Shown: positions 63,386 through 64,000 of the stretch, piece by piece
Layout of the letters: every line of letters begins with the position of its first letter
How positions within the stretch are numbered: position 1 is the first letter of the stretch
Source of the DNA: Methylosinus sp. LW4
GTDB taxonomy: Bacteria > Pseudomonadota > Alphaproteobacteria > Rhizobiales > Beijerinckiaceae
Length of the DNA stretch: 64,000 bases
NCBI RefSeq assembly: GCF_000379125.1
Contig: NZ_KB900627.1
Span: 262,703 to 326,702 of the forward strand
Direction: 5' to 3'
Notes under the pieces: generated by a model
What the model was told of the DNA's origin: nothing
Databases searched by the model: none
The model's input: the letters and a program-made list of their open reading frames with translations, nothing else
Made by a program: the position numbers and the translations under genes

Positions 63386-64000
63386 TTACCCGAAAGCGCG
63401 AGCCAGACCGAAGGCCGCCGAGGCGGCAAGTCCCCCCACGGCGAGGGTCTGGATTGCCGCGCGCGCTCGATCGACGCCGGTGAAATGCCCTTTCGCCGCG
63501 CCGAACGCCAGCAACGCCACACCCGTGGCGAGAACGGACCTCAAAAGCGCGGTGTCGACGTTGTCCGTCGTCATGTAGGGAACGAGTGGCGTGAGGCCGC
63601 CGACGACATAGGCGAGTCCGATCGTCAGGGCGCTCGCCAGCGCACGCCGCGGATCCGGCTTCTCCAGCCCGAGCTCGAAGCGCATCATGAAATCGATCCA
63701 CCGTTCCTTGTCGGCCGATATGGCGGCGACCAGCGATTTCAGCGGATCGCCGGTCAGGCCGTATCCTTGGAGAAGCTGCTCGATCTCGTGAATCTCATGG
63801 TCGCGCATGAGGTCGATCTCTCGACCTTCCCGCGCCGCCTCGGACGCGTAGTGTTGAGCATCGGTCCGCGCGGCGAGAAAGCCTCCGAGACCCATTGCGA
63901 TGGCGCCTGCGGCAATTTCAGCGAGGCCGGCGGTCACGATCACGTCGGTGCTTGCGACCGCGGCCGACAGGCCCGCGGCGAGAGCGAAAGGCACCGTCAA
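63386..64000 (-). CDS. VIT1/CCC1-family Fe/Mn transporter, 5' end outside window
   Basis: 204 visible residues, open at the right window edge. The frame enters as TVPFALAAGLSAAVASTDVIVTAGLAEIAAGAIAMGLGGFLAARTDAQHY, the classic first membrane pair of VIT1/CCC1 proteins, then a cytosolic helical metal-binding segment (HEIHEIEQLLQGYGLTGDP, RWIDFMMRFELGLEKPDPRRALASALTIGLAYVVGGLTPLVPY) and three more membrane segments. The family normally begins about 20-30 residues earlier, so the start lies beyond base 64000. It transports Fe(II) or Mn(II) out of the cytosol, fitting the metal theme of this end of the window. Confidence 0.9.
   Translation of the reverse strand: MTVPFALAAGLSAAVASTDVIVTAGLAEIAAGAIAMGLGGFLAARTDAQHYASEAAREGREIDLMRDHEIHEIEQLLQGYGLTGDPLKSLVAAISADKERWIDFMMRFELGLEKPDPRRALASALTIGLAYVVGGLTPLVPYMTTDNVDTALLRSVLATGVALLAFGAAKGHFTGVDRARAAIQTLAVGGLAASAAFGLARAFG

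Noticed and set aside
1..64000. CRISPR arrays, rRNA, tRNA genes, urease or Maf flagellin-glycosylation genes
   Set aside because: Looked for but not found. No regularly spaced repeats, no tRNA cloverleaf noticed, and no urease or Maf-like proteins among the frames.

Overview
The window is GC-rich, tightly packed DNA with alphaproteobacterial gene content: urtABCDE, a Rhizobium-type biuret hydrolase, FCD-type GntR, NodT-type outer-membrane factor and many TTG/GTG starts with 4-base stop/start overlaps. The most likely source is the order Hyphomicrobiales. A methanotroph or methylotroph relative (Methylocystaceae-like) is only a guess. No rRNA, tRNA or CRISPR array was seen.

Region 1 (1-12.2 kb, mostly minus strand) is a surface-glycan locus. 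It encodes the whole CMP-pseudaminic acid pathway (PseB, PseC, PseF, a fused PseG-PseH, PseI), two further nucleotide-sugar enzymes, a Gfo/Idh/MocA oxidoreductase, a PhyH-type dioxygenase and a polytopic Wzy-like protein. An IS21-family element has cut off the 3' end of the Wzy-like gene. Between 12.2 and 13.3 kb there is no intact gene, only a frameshifted IS256-type transposase relic.

Region 2 (13.3-23.5 kb) holds an autotransporter whose passenger carries paired aspartic-protease-like DTG motifs, a YjbR protein, an OmpR/HK two-component pair, and an iron-uptake set (small Cys/His exported protein, TonB-dependent receptor, PepSY membrane protein).

Region 3 (23.6-43.7 kb) is a nitrogen-scavenging island. 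A GntR regulator faces an operon with a BMP-type ABC transporter, biuret hydrolase, a second (triuret hydrolase-like) cysteine hydrolase, a cupin and allophanate hydrolase. Next come a LuxR-type regulator and a remarkable NCS1-permease/Cys-cluster/hybrid histidine kinase fusion, divergent from urtABCDE, formamidase and an FmdB-type zinc ribbon. Together these would import and hydrolyse urea, its condensation products and formamide to ammonium.

Region 4 (44-64 kb) is mainly metal homeostasis: a TPR-glycosyltransferase protein, a divergent CzcCBA-like tripartite efflux system, a LuxR/HK pair, and a minus-strand operon. That operon reads small protein, NRAMP-like transporter with altered metal-site motifs, EamA transporter with a 25-histidine tail, then a single 1087-residue polypeptide fusing a P1B ATPase, a hemerythrin domain and an HlyD-type periplasmic adaptor. 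It is preceded by a candidate promoter and a strongly structured leader. A methyltransferase gene and a truncated VIT1/CCC1 gene close the window. The best candidates for undescribed biology are the ATPase-hemerythrin-adaptor fusion with its operon, and the NCS1-kinase fusion.
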